A DNA stretch of 64,000 nucleotides from Bacteroidales bacterium UBA5326 (GCA_002408205.1 DHQY01000011.1:1-64000), one strand, 5' to 3'. Numbered from the stretch's first letter, positions 43,893-52,968 are shown. Translations and numbers: made by a program. Notes: generated by a model not told the origin, from the letters alone.

Positions 43893-44070
43893 ATAATCGA
43901 AAACCTTGATACATATCACGGTTTTTTCGATTAGGATGTCATGCATAAGCCAATGCTTTGCCAATGGTCTGCAACCGCTTCTTCGCCTTTAGATCCTCAC
44001 GTTCCACCCGGCTAAGTTAGTAATTCCAATTCCCGATATCCATCTTTTCAAGACGGTCCGTGACCTGCTC
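43893..44070. repeat. Degenerate repeat copy B
   Basis: The longer version of the sequence also found at 40086-40158. It begins ATAATCGAAAACCTTGATA, includes a 9-bp inverted repeat AATCGAAAA (43895-43903) / TTTTCGATT (43924-43932), and ends ACGGTCCGTGACCTGCTC. A third partial match, ATAATCGAAAA, occurs at 43817-43827 over the start of the AAA_14 gene. The middle carries the decayed reading frame described separately. Confidence 0.65.
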
Positions 44071-44092
44071 CGGTTGGTTGTTCACCAGGCTC
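43939..44092 (-). pseudogene. Decayed 3' end of an unidentified gene
   Basis: On the minus strand one frame reads SLVNNQPEQVTDRLEKMDIG then NWNY, a TAA stop (44019-44017), and continues LSRVEREDLKAKKRLQTIGK then ALAYA to a TGA at 43941-43939. The charged, helical composition across the stop looks like a real protein C-terminus with one nonsense change and no 5' part. Copy A keeps only EQVTDRL of it. I do not recognise the parent gene; a mobile-element protein is possible. Confidence 0.5.
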
Positions 44093-44257
44093 CATATCCT
44101 CAACAGAGGTAAAGGACAAAATTTTGATATCATCAATTTGATTTAAAAAAAGGTCAACTTTTTCTCTTGTAGTTTCCTTTTCTATTCTTTCGTTTTTATT
44201 ACAGGAAAAACATATTATGCCAGCTAGTAGCATAACTAAAAATATAGATTTTTTCAT
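44048..44257 (-). CDS. Small lipoprotein, C-terminus probably replaced
   Basis: 69 aa. Start taken at ATG 44257, giving MKKSIFLVMLLAGIICFSC with lipobox CFSC (C19); the in-frame ATG at 44287 would put ten polar residues before the signal peptide. The mature part is short and charged (NKNERIEKETTREKVDLFLN). The last residues (GEQPTGAGHGPS) are read from the edge of repeat copy B in a different frame from the decayed gene there. The original C-terminus has therefore probably been lost. Function unknown. Confidence 0.55.
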   Translation of the reverse strand: MKKSIFLVMLLAGIICFSCNKNERIEKETTREKVDLFLNQIDDIKILSFTSVEDMEPGEQPTGAGHGPS

Positions 44258-44332
44258 AGATGTATTTTTTATTTTATTATATTCCAAAAATTTATATTAT
44301 TTACATTATAGGAGAGAATTTTTTAAGATTTC

Positions 44333-44404
44333 ATGATTTCAAAGCGAAAGAAGATTGTCCACATGGAAGAACTGCTCAAACGACTAAAAAAAGAAGTCGC
44401 TTAA
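44333..44404 (+). CDS. Possible small basic peptide (or gene remnant)
   Basis: A 23-codon frame reads MISKRKKIVHMEELLKRLKK then EVA and stops. A purine-rich AGGAGAG lies 17 nt before the ATG, rather far for a ribosome binding site. The sequence is amphipathic and basic and may equally be the last residues of a lost protein. Weakly supported. Confidence 0.2.
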   Translation: MISKRKKIVHMEELLKRLKKEVA

Positions 44405-44915
44405 AATACCATAAAACAGCCGGTTGGCAGCCGGCTATCAGCATACCGCAGTTTATGGAATATTTTCCAATCCCTTAAATAATGGAGAACTCCTTTTTGT
44501 GTGCACTTCACAAAAAAACTCTTTTAATATTCCGATCTCTTCTTACGTGTAACCCAAGATTTCAAAGAACACTTTTGACTCCTGACACTTCCAAAATGGA
44601 TCGATTAAAAACAGGATGTCGAAATAAATTATATAGTAGAACATAAGTTCTTCTTACAATAAATCTTGCAATAGTTGATTTTTATTGGGACAATTATTGT
44701 TGTTTTTAGAATACCCGGATAAATCTATTGGTAAGTCTTTTAGGAAATATAAAACAAACAATACTCTTTACGAAAATAAAAATTTATTAGTTTAAAAACA
44801 ACTACCCGAGCGAAAGTTTCGGTAAAATGAGCGTTAACTTGATTTTAATCAATAGATTACATTTTGTAAGTTTCGCTTAGCGGGGCGGAATGCATTGTAT
44901 TTCCCGGAACAAAAT

Positions 44916-44923
44916 TATCTTTG
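44916..44923 (+). promoter_or_regulatory. -7 promoter box, msrA-ettA
   Basis: TATCTTTG ends 4 nt before the ATG at 44928, so the msrA transcript should start at its start codon. The in-frame TTG at 44895 is upstream of the box and excluded. Confidence 0.6.
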
Positions 44924-44927
44924 TCAT

Positions 44928-45407
44928 ATGGAAAAAGCGATTTTCGCCGCCGGTTGTTTCTGGGGCGTACAATATTATTTTGAAAAAGCTCCCGGTGTGG
45001 AGCATACTACTGTGGGGTACATTGGCGGGCATAAGGAAAATCCCGTGTACGAAGAGGTTAAATCACATATTACCGGTCATGCCGAGGCCATTGAGGTGGT
45101 GTTCGACCCGGAAAAGACGAATTTCCGGGAGCTCTGCAAACTCTTTTTTGAGATTCACGATCCGGGACAGACAGACGGACAGGGACCCGATATCGGGCCT
45201 CAGTACCGTTCGGAAATATTCTATCTGAATCCGGAACAGCGCACTGTTGCCCTGGAGCTTATGCAAGAGCTTAAGGCGAAAGGTTACACGGTACATACGC
45301 GTCTGACGCCGGCTTCCACATTCTGGCCGGCAGAAGACTATCATCAGAATTATTACGGAAAAACTGGGGACAGTCCCTATTGTCATTTTAGAGTAAAAAA
45401 GTTTTAA
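44928..45407 (+). CDS. msrA: Peptide methionine sulfoxide reductase A
   Basis: 159 aa, typical for MsrA. It reduces methionine-S-sulfoxide in proteins and repairs oxidative damage. The N-terminal AAGCFWGVQYYF holds the catalytic Cys at about residue 10. GYIGGHKENPVYEEV, YRSEIFYLNPEQ and EDYHQNYY are standard family motifs. A C-terminal Cys (SPYCHFRVKKF) is a candidate resolving cysteine. No MsrB domain is fused. It starts MEKAIF right after the -7 box. ettA begins 2 nt after its stop, so the two genes share a transcript. Confidence 0.96.
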   Translation: MEKAIFAAGCFWGVQYYFEKAPGVEHTTVGYIGGHKENPVYEEVKSHITGHAEAIEVVFDPEKTNFRELCKLFFEIHDPGQTDGQGPDIGPQYRSEIFYLNPEQRTVALELMQELKAKGYTVHTRLTPASTFWPAEDYHQNYYGKTGDSPYCHFRVKKF

Positions 45408-45409
45408 TC

Positions 45410-47086
45410 ATGGCCGACGAGAAGATTATTTTTTCTATGAACGGGGTCAGCAAGATCCTTCCTTCGAGCAATAAAGTTATTCTGAAAGGTATATACCTTT
45501 CTTTTTTTTACGGAGCCAAGATTGGTGTCATAGGGCTTAACGGGTCCGGAAAATCCACGTTGCTCAAAATCATAGCCGGTATAGAAAAAGGCACAGAGGG
45601 TGAAGTGGTCTGGGCTCCCGGCTACTCTGTGGGTTACCTGGAACAGGAACCGCAGCTTGACCCGGCCAAGACCGTGCGCCAGGTAGTGGAGGAAGGCGTA
45701 CAGGAAGTTGCCGATCTGCTTAAAGAGTACGAGGCAGTGAACCTGAAGTTTGCCGAGCCTCTCGGCGATGAAGAAATGAATGATCTGATCCTGAAACAGG
45801 GCGAGCTGACCGAGAAGATAGACAACCTCGGCGCCTGGGATCTCGATGCCAAGTTGCAGCGGGCCATGGATGCTCTCCAATGCCCCAATCCCGAATGGCC
45901 GGTGAAGAATCTGAGCGGCGGCGAACGGCGCCGCGTGGCACTGTGCCGCTTATTGCTCCGCGAACCGGACGTGTTATTGCTGGACGAGCCCACAAACCAC
46001 CTGGACACGGAAAGCGTACAGTGGCTCGAGGCTCATTTACAACAATACAAAGGCACCGTCATTGCCGTTACGCACGACCGCTATTTCCTGGACAACGTGG
46101 CCGGCTGGATCCTGGAGCTCGACCGCGGAGAAGGGATCCCCTGGAAAGGAAATTACTCTTCCTGGTTGGAACAAAAATCGGGACGGCTGGCTATGGAAGA
46201 AAAGCAGGAAAGCAAACGCCGCAAAACCCTGGAACGCGAACTGGAATGGGTGCGTATGGCGCCTAAAGCCCGTCGCGCCAAATCCAAAGCCCGTCTTTCC
46301 GCCTATGAGAAAATGCTCAACGAGGACGGCCGGCAGAAAGAAGAACGGCTCGAGATTTTTATTCCCAACGGGCCGAGGCTGGGGGACCAGGTGATTGAGG
46401 CATCGGGTGTATCCAAGGCTTACGGAGACAAACTCCTCTTTGAAGATCTGAATTTCAAACTGCCTCCTGCCGGCATTGTAGGAGTTATCGGACCCAACGG
46501 GGCGGGTAAAACCACTTTGTTCCGGCTGATCATGGGTACCGAGACGCCCGATTCCGGTTCGTTCAGGGTAGGAGAAACGGTTCGTCTGGCTTACGTAGAT
46601 CAGCAGCACAAGCAAATAGACGCGGAGAAGACCGTCTATCAAACCATTGCGCAGGATTCGGAATTCGTGAAACTGGCCAACAGGGAGGTAAACGCCCGGG
46701 CCTACGTGTCGCGGTTTAATTTTTCCGGCGCCGACCAGGAAAAAAAATGCGGCATTCTGAGCGGAGGCGAACGGAACCGGCTGCACCTGGCCCTCACATT
46801 GAAAGAAAATGCCAATGTCTTGTTACTTGACGAGCCTACCAACGACGTGGATGTGAATACCATCCGTGCCCTGGAGGAAGGCTTGGAGAGCTTTGCCGGC
46901 TGTGCCGTCATCGTGTCTCACGACCGTTGGTTCCTGGACCGGATTGCCACACATATCCTGGCTTTCGAAGGCGACTCCAAAGTCTATTTCTTTGAAGGCA
47001 GTTACAGCGAATACGAAGAAAATCGCAGGCGCCGCCTGGGCACCGAGATCAAACCCTTCAAGTATAAAAAACTTGGGACATTATGA
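45410..47086 (+). CDS. ettA: ABC-F protein EttA, energy-dependent translational throttle
   Basis: 558 aa, matching EttA (about 555). Two ABC domains are present without membrane helices: Walker A GLNGSGKST with signature LSGGERRRVAL and LLLDEPTNHLD in the first half, and GPNGAGKTT with LSGGERNRLHLA and LLLDEPTNDVD in the second. The linker between them is charged (LERELEWVRMAPKARRAKSK). EttA binds the ribosomal E site and couples the first peptide bond to cellular ATP/ADP state. It is likely co-transcribed with msrA. Its last 6 bp overlap the stop of the convergent hybrid sensor gene. Confidence 0.95.
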   Translation: MADEKIIFSMNGVSKILPSSNKVILKGIYLSFFYGAKIGVIGLNGSGKSTLLKIIAGIEKGTEGEVVWAPGYSVGYLEQEPQLDPAKTVRQVVEEGVQEVADLLKEYEAVNLKFAEPLGDEEMNDLILKQGELTEKIDNLGAWDLDAKLQRAMDALQCPNPEWPVKNLSGGERRRVALCRLLLREPDVLLLDEPTNHLDTESVQWLEAHLQQYKGTVIAVTHDRYFLDNVAGWILELDRGEGIPWKGNYSSWLEQKSGRLAMEEKQESKRRKTLERELEWVRMAPKARRAKSKARLSAYEKMLNEDGRQKEERLEIFIPNGPRLGDQVIEASGVSKAYGDKLLFEDLNFKLPPAGIVGVIGPNGAGKTTLFRLIMGTETPDSGSFRVGETVRLAYVDQQHKQIDAEKTVYQTIAQDSEFVKLANREVNARAYVSRFNFSGADQEKKCGILSGGERNRLHLALTLKENANVLLLDEPTNDVDVNTIRALEEGLESFAGCAVIVSHDRWFLDRIATHILAFEGDSKVYFFEGSYSEYEENRRRRLGTEIKPFKYKKLGTL

Positions 47087-50000
47087 TTTTTTATGATATT
47101 CGCTGGGTGTTGTACCAAAATGTTTTTTGAAACTGAGCGAGAAATGTGATAACGTACTAAAACCTGTCATATCTGCAATTTCCGAGATATTGTATTTTCC
47201 CGTCATCAGGATTTCTTCGGCACGGTTGAGTTTATAGGTTTTAAAAAAAACATTTGGATTCATTCCGGTAAGGCCTTTTACTTTGTAATAAAACTTAGTG
47301 CGGCTTATTTTAAGAGTTTCTGTCATTTTATTGATATTCAATTCAGGATTAGACAGTTCTGTTTCCATGAGGTCGTATAAATTCTGAATGAAAATTTTAT
47401 CCTGAGGCAAAAGTTCTTTGTCATCTATTTCCCCGGGAGGCCGGGTTGTTTGTCCCAGCAACCGTCTGAGCTTCTCCCGGTTTTTAAGCTGTGCTTTCAA
47501 TACGGCAATAAGGTAATCGGGCTCAAACGGTTTGGTTATGTAAGCGTCGGCTCCTACTTCAAAGCCTGATACCTGGTCTTCGGTTGTGTTTTTTGCAGAA
47601 AGCAATACAACAGGGATGTGACAATAAGATATATTGTCTTTTATGGTTCTGCAAAAAGTATAGCCGTCCATTCCGGGCATAATAATGTCGCTGATAATCA
47701 AATCGGGAGCTACTGTTTCAATGGCTTCCAGAGCGCTGTTTCCGTCAAACTTGTGTATAACGGAATAATGCGGATGCAGGAGTATTTTCAGGTAATGTGT
47801 TACATCACTGTCATCTTCTACTAATAGGACAGTGGGTGGAGAAGTTTGCAGATTCTTTTCCGTCTGACAGGTTTCATTGGCCGGATTCTCCAATGTGACG
47901 GCAGGTGAAATAGGCTCCTGGTTTTGAGAAAAATCCAGTTCGGATGGTATGTAGGCTTCCTGATCTGTCGGAATGATATACGTCAGGACAGCTCCTCCTC
48001 CCGAATTATTGGCCACTTTAATATAGCCGTGATGCGTTTCGGCAAGACGTCTTGAATAATAAAGTCCAATGCCGGTTCCCCAGGATAAGAATTCCTTCCG
48101 CTGATGCTCCATCTGATAATAGCGTGTAAATACCATAGAAAGTTTGTCTTCAGGAAATCCCGGACCGTTATCCGACACCGAAATCATAACATAGGAGGCC
48201 GATATATCCCGGTCAGTAAGAGGAAAAAGACAGGAGGCTTCTTTTCGGTTAATGACATCGAAAGTGACATCAATGCGACCATGTCCGGTAGGAGCAAACT
48301 TCAGGGCATTGGCCAGCAAATTACCGGTTATCTTATCAATCTTATCGCTGTCAATCCAGGTTACGAAAGAATCTTCCAACCCGTGTTCTATTATTTGAAT
48401 TCCTTTTTCTTTTGCATTAACCCTGAATACTTCCAGCAGATGCCCGAGCAATCCAATGATATCGGTTTTGGCCGCACTAAGCTTAAGTGTATCGTTTTCA
48501 ATCTTGTAGAAATCCAGTAACTGATTTATTAATTTAAGCATACGCGTGACGTTCCGCCGGACTATTAAAAGCAGTTGCCTGCTTTCTCCGGAAATCTTTT
48601 CATCTGAGCACAGTGTGGATACAGGCCCGGCAATCATGGTTAAAGGAGTACGGAATTCATGAGACATGTTGGCGAAGAAACGCATATTGGTCTCATTCTG
48701 TTTTATCTCCTGCTCTTTTTCTCTCATTGCCTGTGCCGTTTTATCTTTATTTTCACGAACACGCCGGAAAAGGACCATAAAGCCCAAAATAATAATAAGG
48801 ACAAAGATGACATATATGCTCCAGGCCCACCAGGCGAACCAGGGTGCGTTTTTTACACGAATAATAAGTGAAGATTCAGCCGGGGCAATGGTATTGTCTT
48901 CATTGGAAATGCGTACGGTTAAAACGTACTTCCCGGCCGGCAGATTGGAGTAAAAAGCTTCGCGGTTAGACCCCGTATCAATCCATTCCCTATCGAATCC
49001 CTGCATCTGGTAAGAATATTTTACCCGGGGAGCTGAACTGTTATAATCAAGGGCTGCAAATGAAACACTTATATTGTTTTGTTGATGGTTGAGCACAATC
49101 CCGGATGTGAGTGCCAGATCTTTTGTTAATATGCCATTGTCGGAAGGTTTAACCATTTTATTGTGGATCTTAAGGTATTCAAAACAGACGGGAATAGTCC
49201 GTTTATAGGCAATGTCAATGGGATTAAAATGGGTGATTCCGTGAGTTCCTCCAAAAACCAGGCTGTTGTCCTGCAGGCGGCAGACACTCCTTTCACTAAA
49301 CTGATTGCCTCCTGTTCCGTCCCCTGACGTATACGTTGTGACTTTGCGGATTGTTTTATCGTATTTCATTAATCCGTATTGACTTCCTATCCAGATCTGG
49401 CCATGGGCATCTTCAATTATTGTTGATATATCCATGCAGGAAAGTCCCGTTACAGGCTCGGCTTTACCGGTATCGGGGTCATAACAAAGCACTCCGTTAC
49501 CTAACGTTCCAAACCACAGGAATCCTCCGGAATCTTCAAATACTGCCGAGGGAATCAATAAAGATCGTTTTATTTGTGGCATCAGGCTTATTTCTTTGAT
49601 TTTCAGGTCATCCGGATTTAGAATTACCGGATTGCATCCGAAAGCGGAGATCAGTAAAGACCCGTCGTTCATATTTATTATATGCGGGATGAATGTAAAA
49701 TCTCTTTTAAAAAGAGATACACTTTCAAAAGTGGCGCTTTCGTGCCGCAAAGCGAATAATGTTCCGCCAAAACCGCCCAGCCATAACGTCCCGTTTTTGT
49801 CTTCCGCTATAGTATATACAAGCAGCGGAGAGGTCATTCTTTTTATAAGCCTGAGATGGCCGTTCTCGTATCCAAATCCGAGCAGTTCAAATAGATTATA
49901 TATCCAGATTGTGTTATCCCGTCCTACATAGACGGTAGTACTCGGATCGGGATAAAAACGTGGAGCGAGCCTCATCAGTTCATCATTCATAGTGGCCCAT

Positions 50001-51148
50001 TTACCTTCAGTTGAACGATAAACCATAATACCTTCACGTCTGGTTGCGGCCCACAGGTTCTGTTCGTGATCGCGGGTTAGTCCTATTATGTTAATATGTT
50101 GAACAGGTTTTGTGAGTTGCCTGATACTGTTAAATGAAGGACGTGCGGGATTTCTGATAACAAAACTTTTGTCAAAAGATCCTATAAAAAGATTTGCTTT
50201 TGAATCGGTAAAAAACGATGTGATTTCAACATCCGGCACATCAAATGGGAAATCTCTGTCGGATTGATGCAATAATTTTTTTGTGAGCGGGTTATAGAGG
50301 AATAATCCGTTGTGTTGAGTGTTAATGAGTATGGATGTCTGATTATATGCATATAATAATGTAACAGATGCTTCTGCAAAACGGGCGTCTTCTGTAAGAT
50401 TTTTTGGAGCCTCGCAAAATTGTCCGGTGCGGGTGTCAAAAATGAAAAGTCTGCTTGCCGAAACAAGCCAGATCTCTCCGTTATCCTTCATATAAGAATA
50501 GTAAATGTATGTCCCGGTTTCGTATTCTCCGGCCTTTTCCATAGAACCGGAATGATAACAATAGATTTTAAGCGGTGTCACGATAAATATCCGGTCCAAA
50601 TGATCAATATATACCGAATTCGGGAATCCGGCTGTCTGGTATGTGAGTATGGTTTTAAAACAGGCTTCTTCTGTTGAAAAACGGCACAATGCGGATCCTA
50701 CGTTCAGGAACAGGTCCCCTTCACTGTTTTCAATCATCTGTAAAGCATTGTTGCTCGGGTCTTTTACAGGATAATTTAAAAAACGGCCTTTATCGGTATA
50801 AAGGCTAATGCCATTGACCGTAAGAATCCACATACGGTGTTGTGAATCCCGAAAAATGGATTGTACCTGATTGTCACAGAGGCTTGTAGAATCTTCTCCG
50901 ACCAGAAAATGGAAATAGTCATATCCGTTAAACCGGTTGAGCCCTCTTCCGGTTCCAATCCATATATATCCTAATGAATCTTCCCCAAAACATTTAACGG
51001 TCTGGTTTGATATGTCAGGAGAGACAAAGTACATGTTTTCTTCGTGCCGTACGGGAGCGTCATGCCCGCAACCTGTGAGCACAGGCATGCATGTAAATAT
51101 CAGTGATAAATAAAATAAGGTGTATCGCATAATATTCTTATAAAACAT
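47081..51148 (-). CDS. Hybrid two-component system regulator (PUL 3)
   Basis: 1355 aa, the usual HTCS layout. An N-terminal signal sequence ends in VLTGC, a lipobox-like site that is unusual here. The periplasmic sensor (about 35-690) is two seven-bladed propellers (repeats such as DSLGYIWIGTGRGLNRFNGY and DAHGQIWIGSQYGLMKYDK), then a Y_Y_Y domain (KYSYQMQGFDREWIDTG). After the membrane helix (about 773-795) come HisKA with FFANMSHEFRTPLT (H830), HATPase with GTGIGLYYSR, a receiver with SDIIMPGMDGY (D1154) and an AraC-type HTH (ISRTKFYYKVKGLTGMNP, EIADMTGFSTLSHFSLSFKK). It should bind an oligosaccharide and activate the divergent PUL 3. An alternative start is ATG 51130. Confidence 0.96.
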   Translation of the reverse strand: MFYKNIMRYTLFYLSLIFTCMPVLTGCGHDAPVRHEENMYFVSPDISNQTVKCFGEDSLGYIWIGTGRGLNRFNGYDYFHFLVGEDSTSLCDNQVQSIFRDSQHRMWILTVNGISLYTDKGRFLNYPVKDPSNNALQMIENSEGDLFLNVGSALCRFSTEEACFKTILTYQTAGFPNSVYIDHLDRIFIVTPLKIYCYHSGSMEKAGEYETGTYIYYSYMKDNGEIWLVSASRLFIFDTRTGQFCEAPKNLTEDARFAEASVTLLYAYNQTSILINTQHNGLFLYNPLTKKLLHQSDRDFPFDVPDVEITSFFTDSKANLFIGSFDKSFVIRNPARPSFNSIRQLTKPVQHINIIGLTRDHEQNLWAATRREGIMVYRSTEGKWATMNDELMRLAPRFYPDPSTTVYVGRDNTIWIYNLFELLGFGYENGHLRLIKRMTSPLLVYTIAEDKNGTLWLGGFGGTLFALRHESATFESVSLFKRDFTFIPHIINMNDGSLLISAFGCNPVILNPDDLKIKEISLMPQIKRSLLIPSAVFEDSGGFLWFGTLGNGVLCYDPDTGKAEPVTGLSCMDISTIIEDAHGQIWIGSQYGLMKYDKTIRKVTTYTSGDGTGGNQFSERSVCRLQDNSLVFGGTHGITHFNPIDIAYKRTIPVCFEYLKIHNKMVKPSDNGILTKDLALTSGIVLNHQQNNISVSFAALDYNSSAPRVKYSYQMQGFDREWIDTGSNREAFYSNLPAGKYVLTVRISNEDNTIAPAESSLIIRVKNAPWFAWWAWSIYVIFVLIIILGFMVLFRRVRENKDKTAQAMREKEQEIKQNETNMRFFANMSHEFRTPLTMIAGPVSTLCSDEKISGESRQLLLIVRRNVTRMLKLINQLLDFYKIENDTLKLSAAKTDIIGLLGHLLEVFRVNAKEKGIQIIEHGLEDSFVTWIDSDKIDKITGNLLANALKFAPTGHGRIDVTFDVINRKEASCLFPLTDRDISASYVMISVSDNGPGFPEDKLSMVFTRYYQMEHQRKEFLSWGTGIGLYYSRRLAETHHGYIKVANNSGGGAVLTYIIPTDQEAYIPSELDFSQNQEPISPAVTLENPANETCQTEKNLQTSPPTVLLVEDDSDVTHYLKILLHPHYSVIHKFDGNSALEAIETVAPDLIISDIIMPGMDGYTFCRTIKDNISYCHIPVVLLSAKNTTEDQVSGFEVGADAYITKPFEPDYLIAVLKAQLKNREKLRRLLGQTTRPPGEIDDKELLPQDKIFIQNLYDLMETELSNPELNINKMTETLKISRTKFYYKVKGLTGMNPNVFFKTYKLNRAEEILMTGKYNISEIADMTGFSTLSHFSLSFKKHFGTTPSEYHKKS

Positions 51149-51285
51149 AAGTAAAAATAGGTAATAGCCTCTGATATTTTCGCTGTTTGGTCAAAAAAGA
51201 AAAAGATTGAACAAATTGAAAACTCTTTTTGACAAATAAATAAAAAACTAAAACACCTGACAAAGTCCAAAAGACCGGGCAGAGA

Positions 51286-51293
51286 TAAATTTG
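51286..51293 (+). promoter_or_regulatory. -7 promoter box, carboxylesterase gene
   Basis: TAAATTTG ends 18 nt before the ATG at 51312, in the 163-bp divergent region shared with the hybrid regulator. It rules out the in-frame TTG at 51291. Confidence 0.5.
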
Positions 51294-51311
51294 CCTGATA
51301 TCAAATTTATT

Positions 51312-52943
51312 ATGAAAAGGGAATTGACTATCTGTTGTGTTATGGCTGTTATATGCCTCTGGGGTTGTTCGGAAAACAGTACGCGTATCCTTCCCGGAGG
51401 TACCCATTCGGGATCGGTTGTCGCATCTGCCGGGCAGGCCGTTATTATTACAAAATATGGTAAAGTAGCCGGGTATCTGGATGGCGGACTTTATATTTTC
51501 AAAGGTATTCCGTATGCCCGGGCCGAGCGTTTTATGCCTCCCCTGGAACCCGAGCCGTGGGATAATATTCGCAGTTCCAGAGCTTACGGCCCCAGCTGTC
51601 CTCAGGGAGCCAGGACGGGGTGGGCTTCAGATGAAATGGCTTTCGCTTTTGATTGGGACGACGGTCACCCGGGAGAAGATTGCCTCAGGCTGAACATATG
51701 GACGCCGGGACTTACAGACGGAATCAAAAGACCGGTAATGGTCTGGCTTCACGGAGGCGGATATTCGGCAGGATCTGCCCAGGAACTGCCTTCCTACGAC
51801 GGCGCAGCATTGGCGGCAAAAGGAGATGTGGTGCTTATCTCACTTAATCATCGGCTGAATGTACTCGGTTTTCTTGATTTATCGGCGTTTGGGGAAAAAT
51901 ATGCGCAATCGGGAAATGCAGGAATGCTTGATATTGTGGCGGCTCTTCAATGGATTAGAGATAATGTAACCGCTTTTGGGGGAGATCCCGGAAATGTTAC
52001 TGTTTTTGGGCAGTCCGGCGGAGGCGGAAAAGTATCTACACTCCTGACAGCGCCTTCTGCGGCCGGATTATTTCATAAAGCCATTATTCAGAGCGGGTCA
52101 ATGACTTCTGCAATGGATCAAAAATATTCACGCAGGATAGGCGTTGCCGTCGTTCAGGAATTAGGGCTGCAACCTTCGGAGATTAATAAATTACAAGATG
52201 TACCTTATGAAGATCTCCTGGCTGCCGGTGAAAAGGCTGTCGCAAAGGTAAAAGAAGCAGCAGCGCGTGAGGGTGTTGAACAGCTTATTTTCGGATGGGC
52301 TCCTACTGTAGACGGAATTTTTCTTACCAGACAGCCTTTTACAGAAACGGTCTCTGAACACGCCAGGAATATTCCTGTAATTATTGGTACCACACTGCAC
52401 GAATTCCTGGCCAGCGCGTATCTGCCGGCTTTGAAAAACATGACTGTGGAGCAGGCAAAAACAGAACTGAAGAAAATTTACCGGGACAGAACGGATGCTT
52501 TTATTGATGCGCTTGGAAAAGCCTATCCGGATTTCAAACCTGCCGATCTGTTTGATATAGACATACGATTCCGGCCTGAAGCCATCAGGCAGGCTACGCT
52601 CATGGCCAATCAAAAGGGCGCTTCGGTGTATATGTATCTTTTTACGTGGGAGTCTCCTGTAATGGACGGTCTGTTGCGCTCTATGCACTGCATGGAACTC
52701 CCGTTCGTGTTCAGGAACATAGAAAGATGCCGGAACATGACCGGGGGTGGAGATGAAGCAAGGAAACTGGCTGAAAAAATGAGTGGCGCCTGGCTGCATT
52801 TTGCCCGAACGGGAAGTCCCCAGGAGCCGTCACTTCCTGCCTGGGAACCGTTTAATCCGGTTTCGGGCGCTACCATGATCTTTGATACCGAATGCAAGAT
52901 CTCATACCATCATGACAAAGAATTAATGAACCTCATCAAATAA
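51312..52943 (+). CDS. Type-B carboxylesterase lipoprotein
   Basis: 543 aa lipoprotein (MKRELTICCVMAVICLWGC, lipobox LWGC). It has the family opening IPYARAERFMPPLEPEPWDN, then GEDCLRLNIWTPG, the oxyanion hole MVWLHGGGYSAGSAQ and the nucleophile elbow FGQSGGGGK with S235 (the family usually has GESAGG). Late MHCMELPFVFRN supplies the His region. Type-B carboxylesterases cleave carboxylic esters. In this locus it may remove acyl groups from decorated polysaccharide. It is the first gene of the PUL 3 operon, and SusC starts 26 bp after it. Confidence 0.9.
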   Translation: MKRELTICCVMAVICLWGCSENSTRILPGGTHSGSVVASAGQAVIITKYGKVAGYLDGGLYIFKGIPYARAERFMPPLEPEPWDNIRSSRAYGPSCPQGARTGWASDEMAFAFDWDDGHPGEDCLRLNIWTPGLTDGIKRPVMVWLHGGGYSAGSAQELPSYDGAALAAKGDVVLISLNHRLNVLGFLDLSAFGEKYAQSGNAGMLDIVAALQWIRDNVTAFGGDPGNVTVFGQSGGGGKVSTLLTAPSAAGLFHKAIIQSGSMTSAMDQKYSRRIGVAVVQELGLQPSEINKLQDVPYEDLLAAGEKAVAKVKEAAAREGVEQLIFGWAPTVDGIFLTRQPFTETVSEHARNIPVIIGTTLHEFLASAYLPALKNMTVEQAKTELKKIYRDRTDAFIDALGKAYPDFKPADLFDIDIRFRPEAIRQATLMANQKGASVYMYLFTWESPVMDGLLRSMHCMELPFVFRNIERCRNMTGGGDEARKLAEKMSGAWLHFARTGSPQEPSLPAWEPFNPVSGATMIFDTECKISYHHDKELMNLIK

Positions 52944-52968
52944 AACAAACTTAACCAAAAACCTAATT

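Larger units (their letters stand above)
44258..44927. other. AT-rich intergenic region of about 670 bp
   Basis: No long reading frame is convincing on either strand. I see a possible 23-codon ORF (44333-44404), an inverted repeat AGCCGG/CCGGCT (44418-44423 / 44431-44436), a hairpin TTTTTGTG/CACAAAAA (44494-44501 / 44509-44516) and the msrA -7 box at the right end. The rest looks like decayed or spacer DNA. Confidence 0.5.

Noticed and set aside
43893..44070. Insertion sequence ends
   Set aside because: The repeats are degenerate, lack a transposase and show no target-site duplication that I can see.
44258..44927. tRNA, small RNA gene or CRISPR leader in the largest gap
   Set aside because: No cloverleaf, regularly spaced repeats or conserved RNA motif was found by eye; only small inverted repeats are present.
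46037..46786. A 249-codon minus-strand frame inside ettA
   Set aside because: It mirrors the conserved ABC domain coding sequence and has no independent support.
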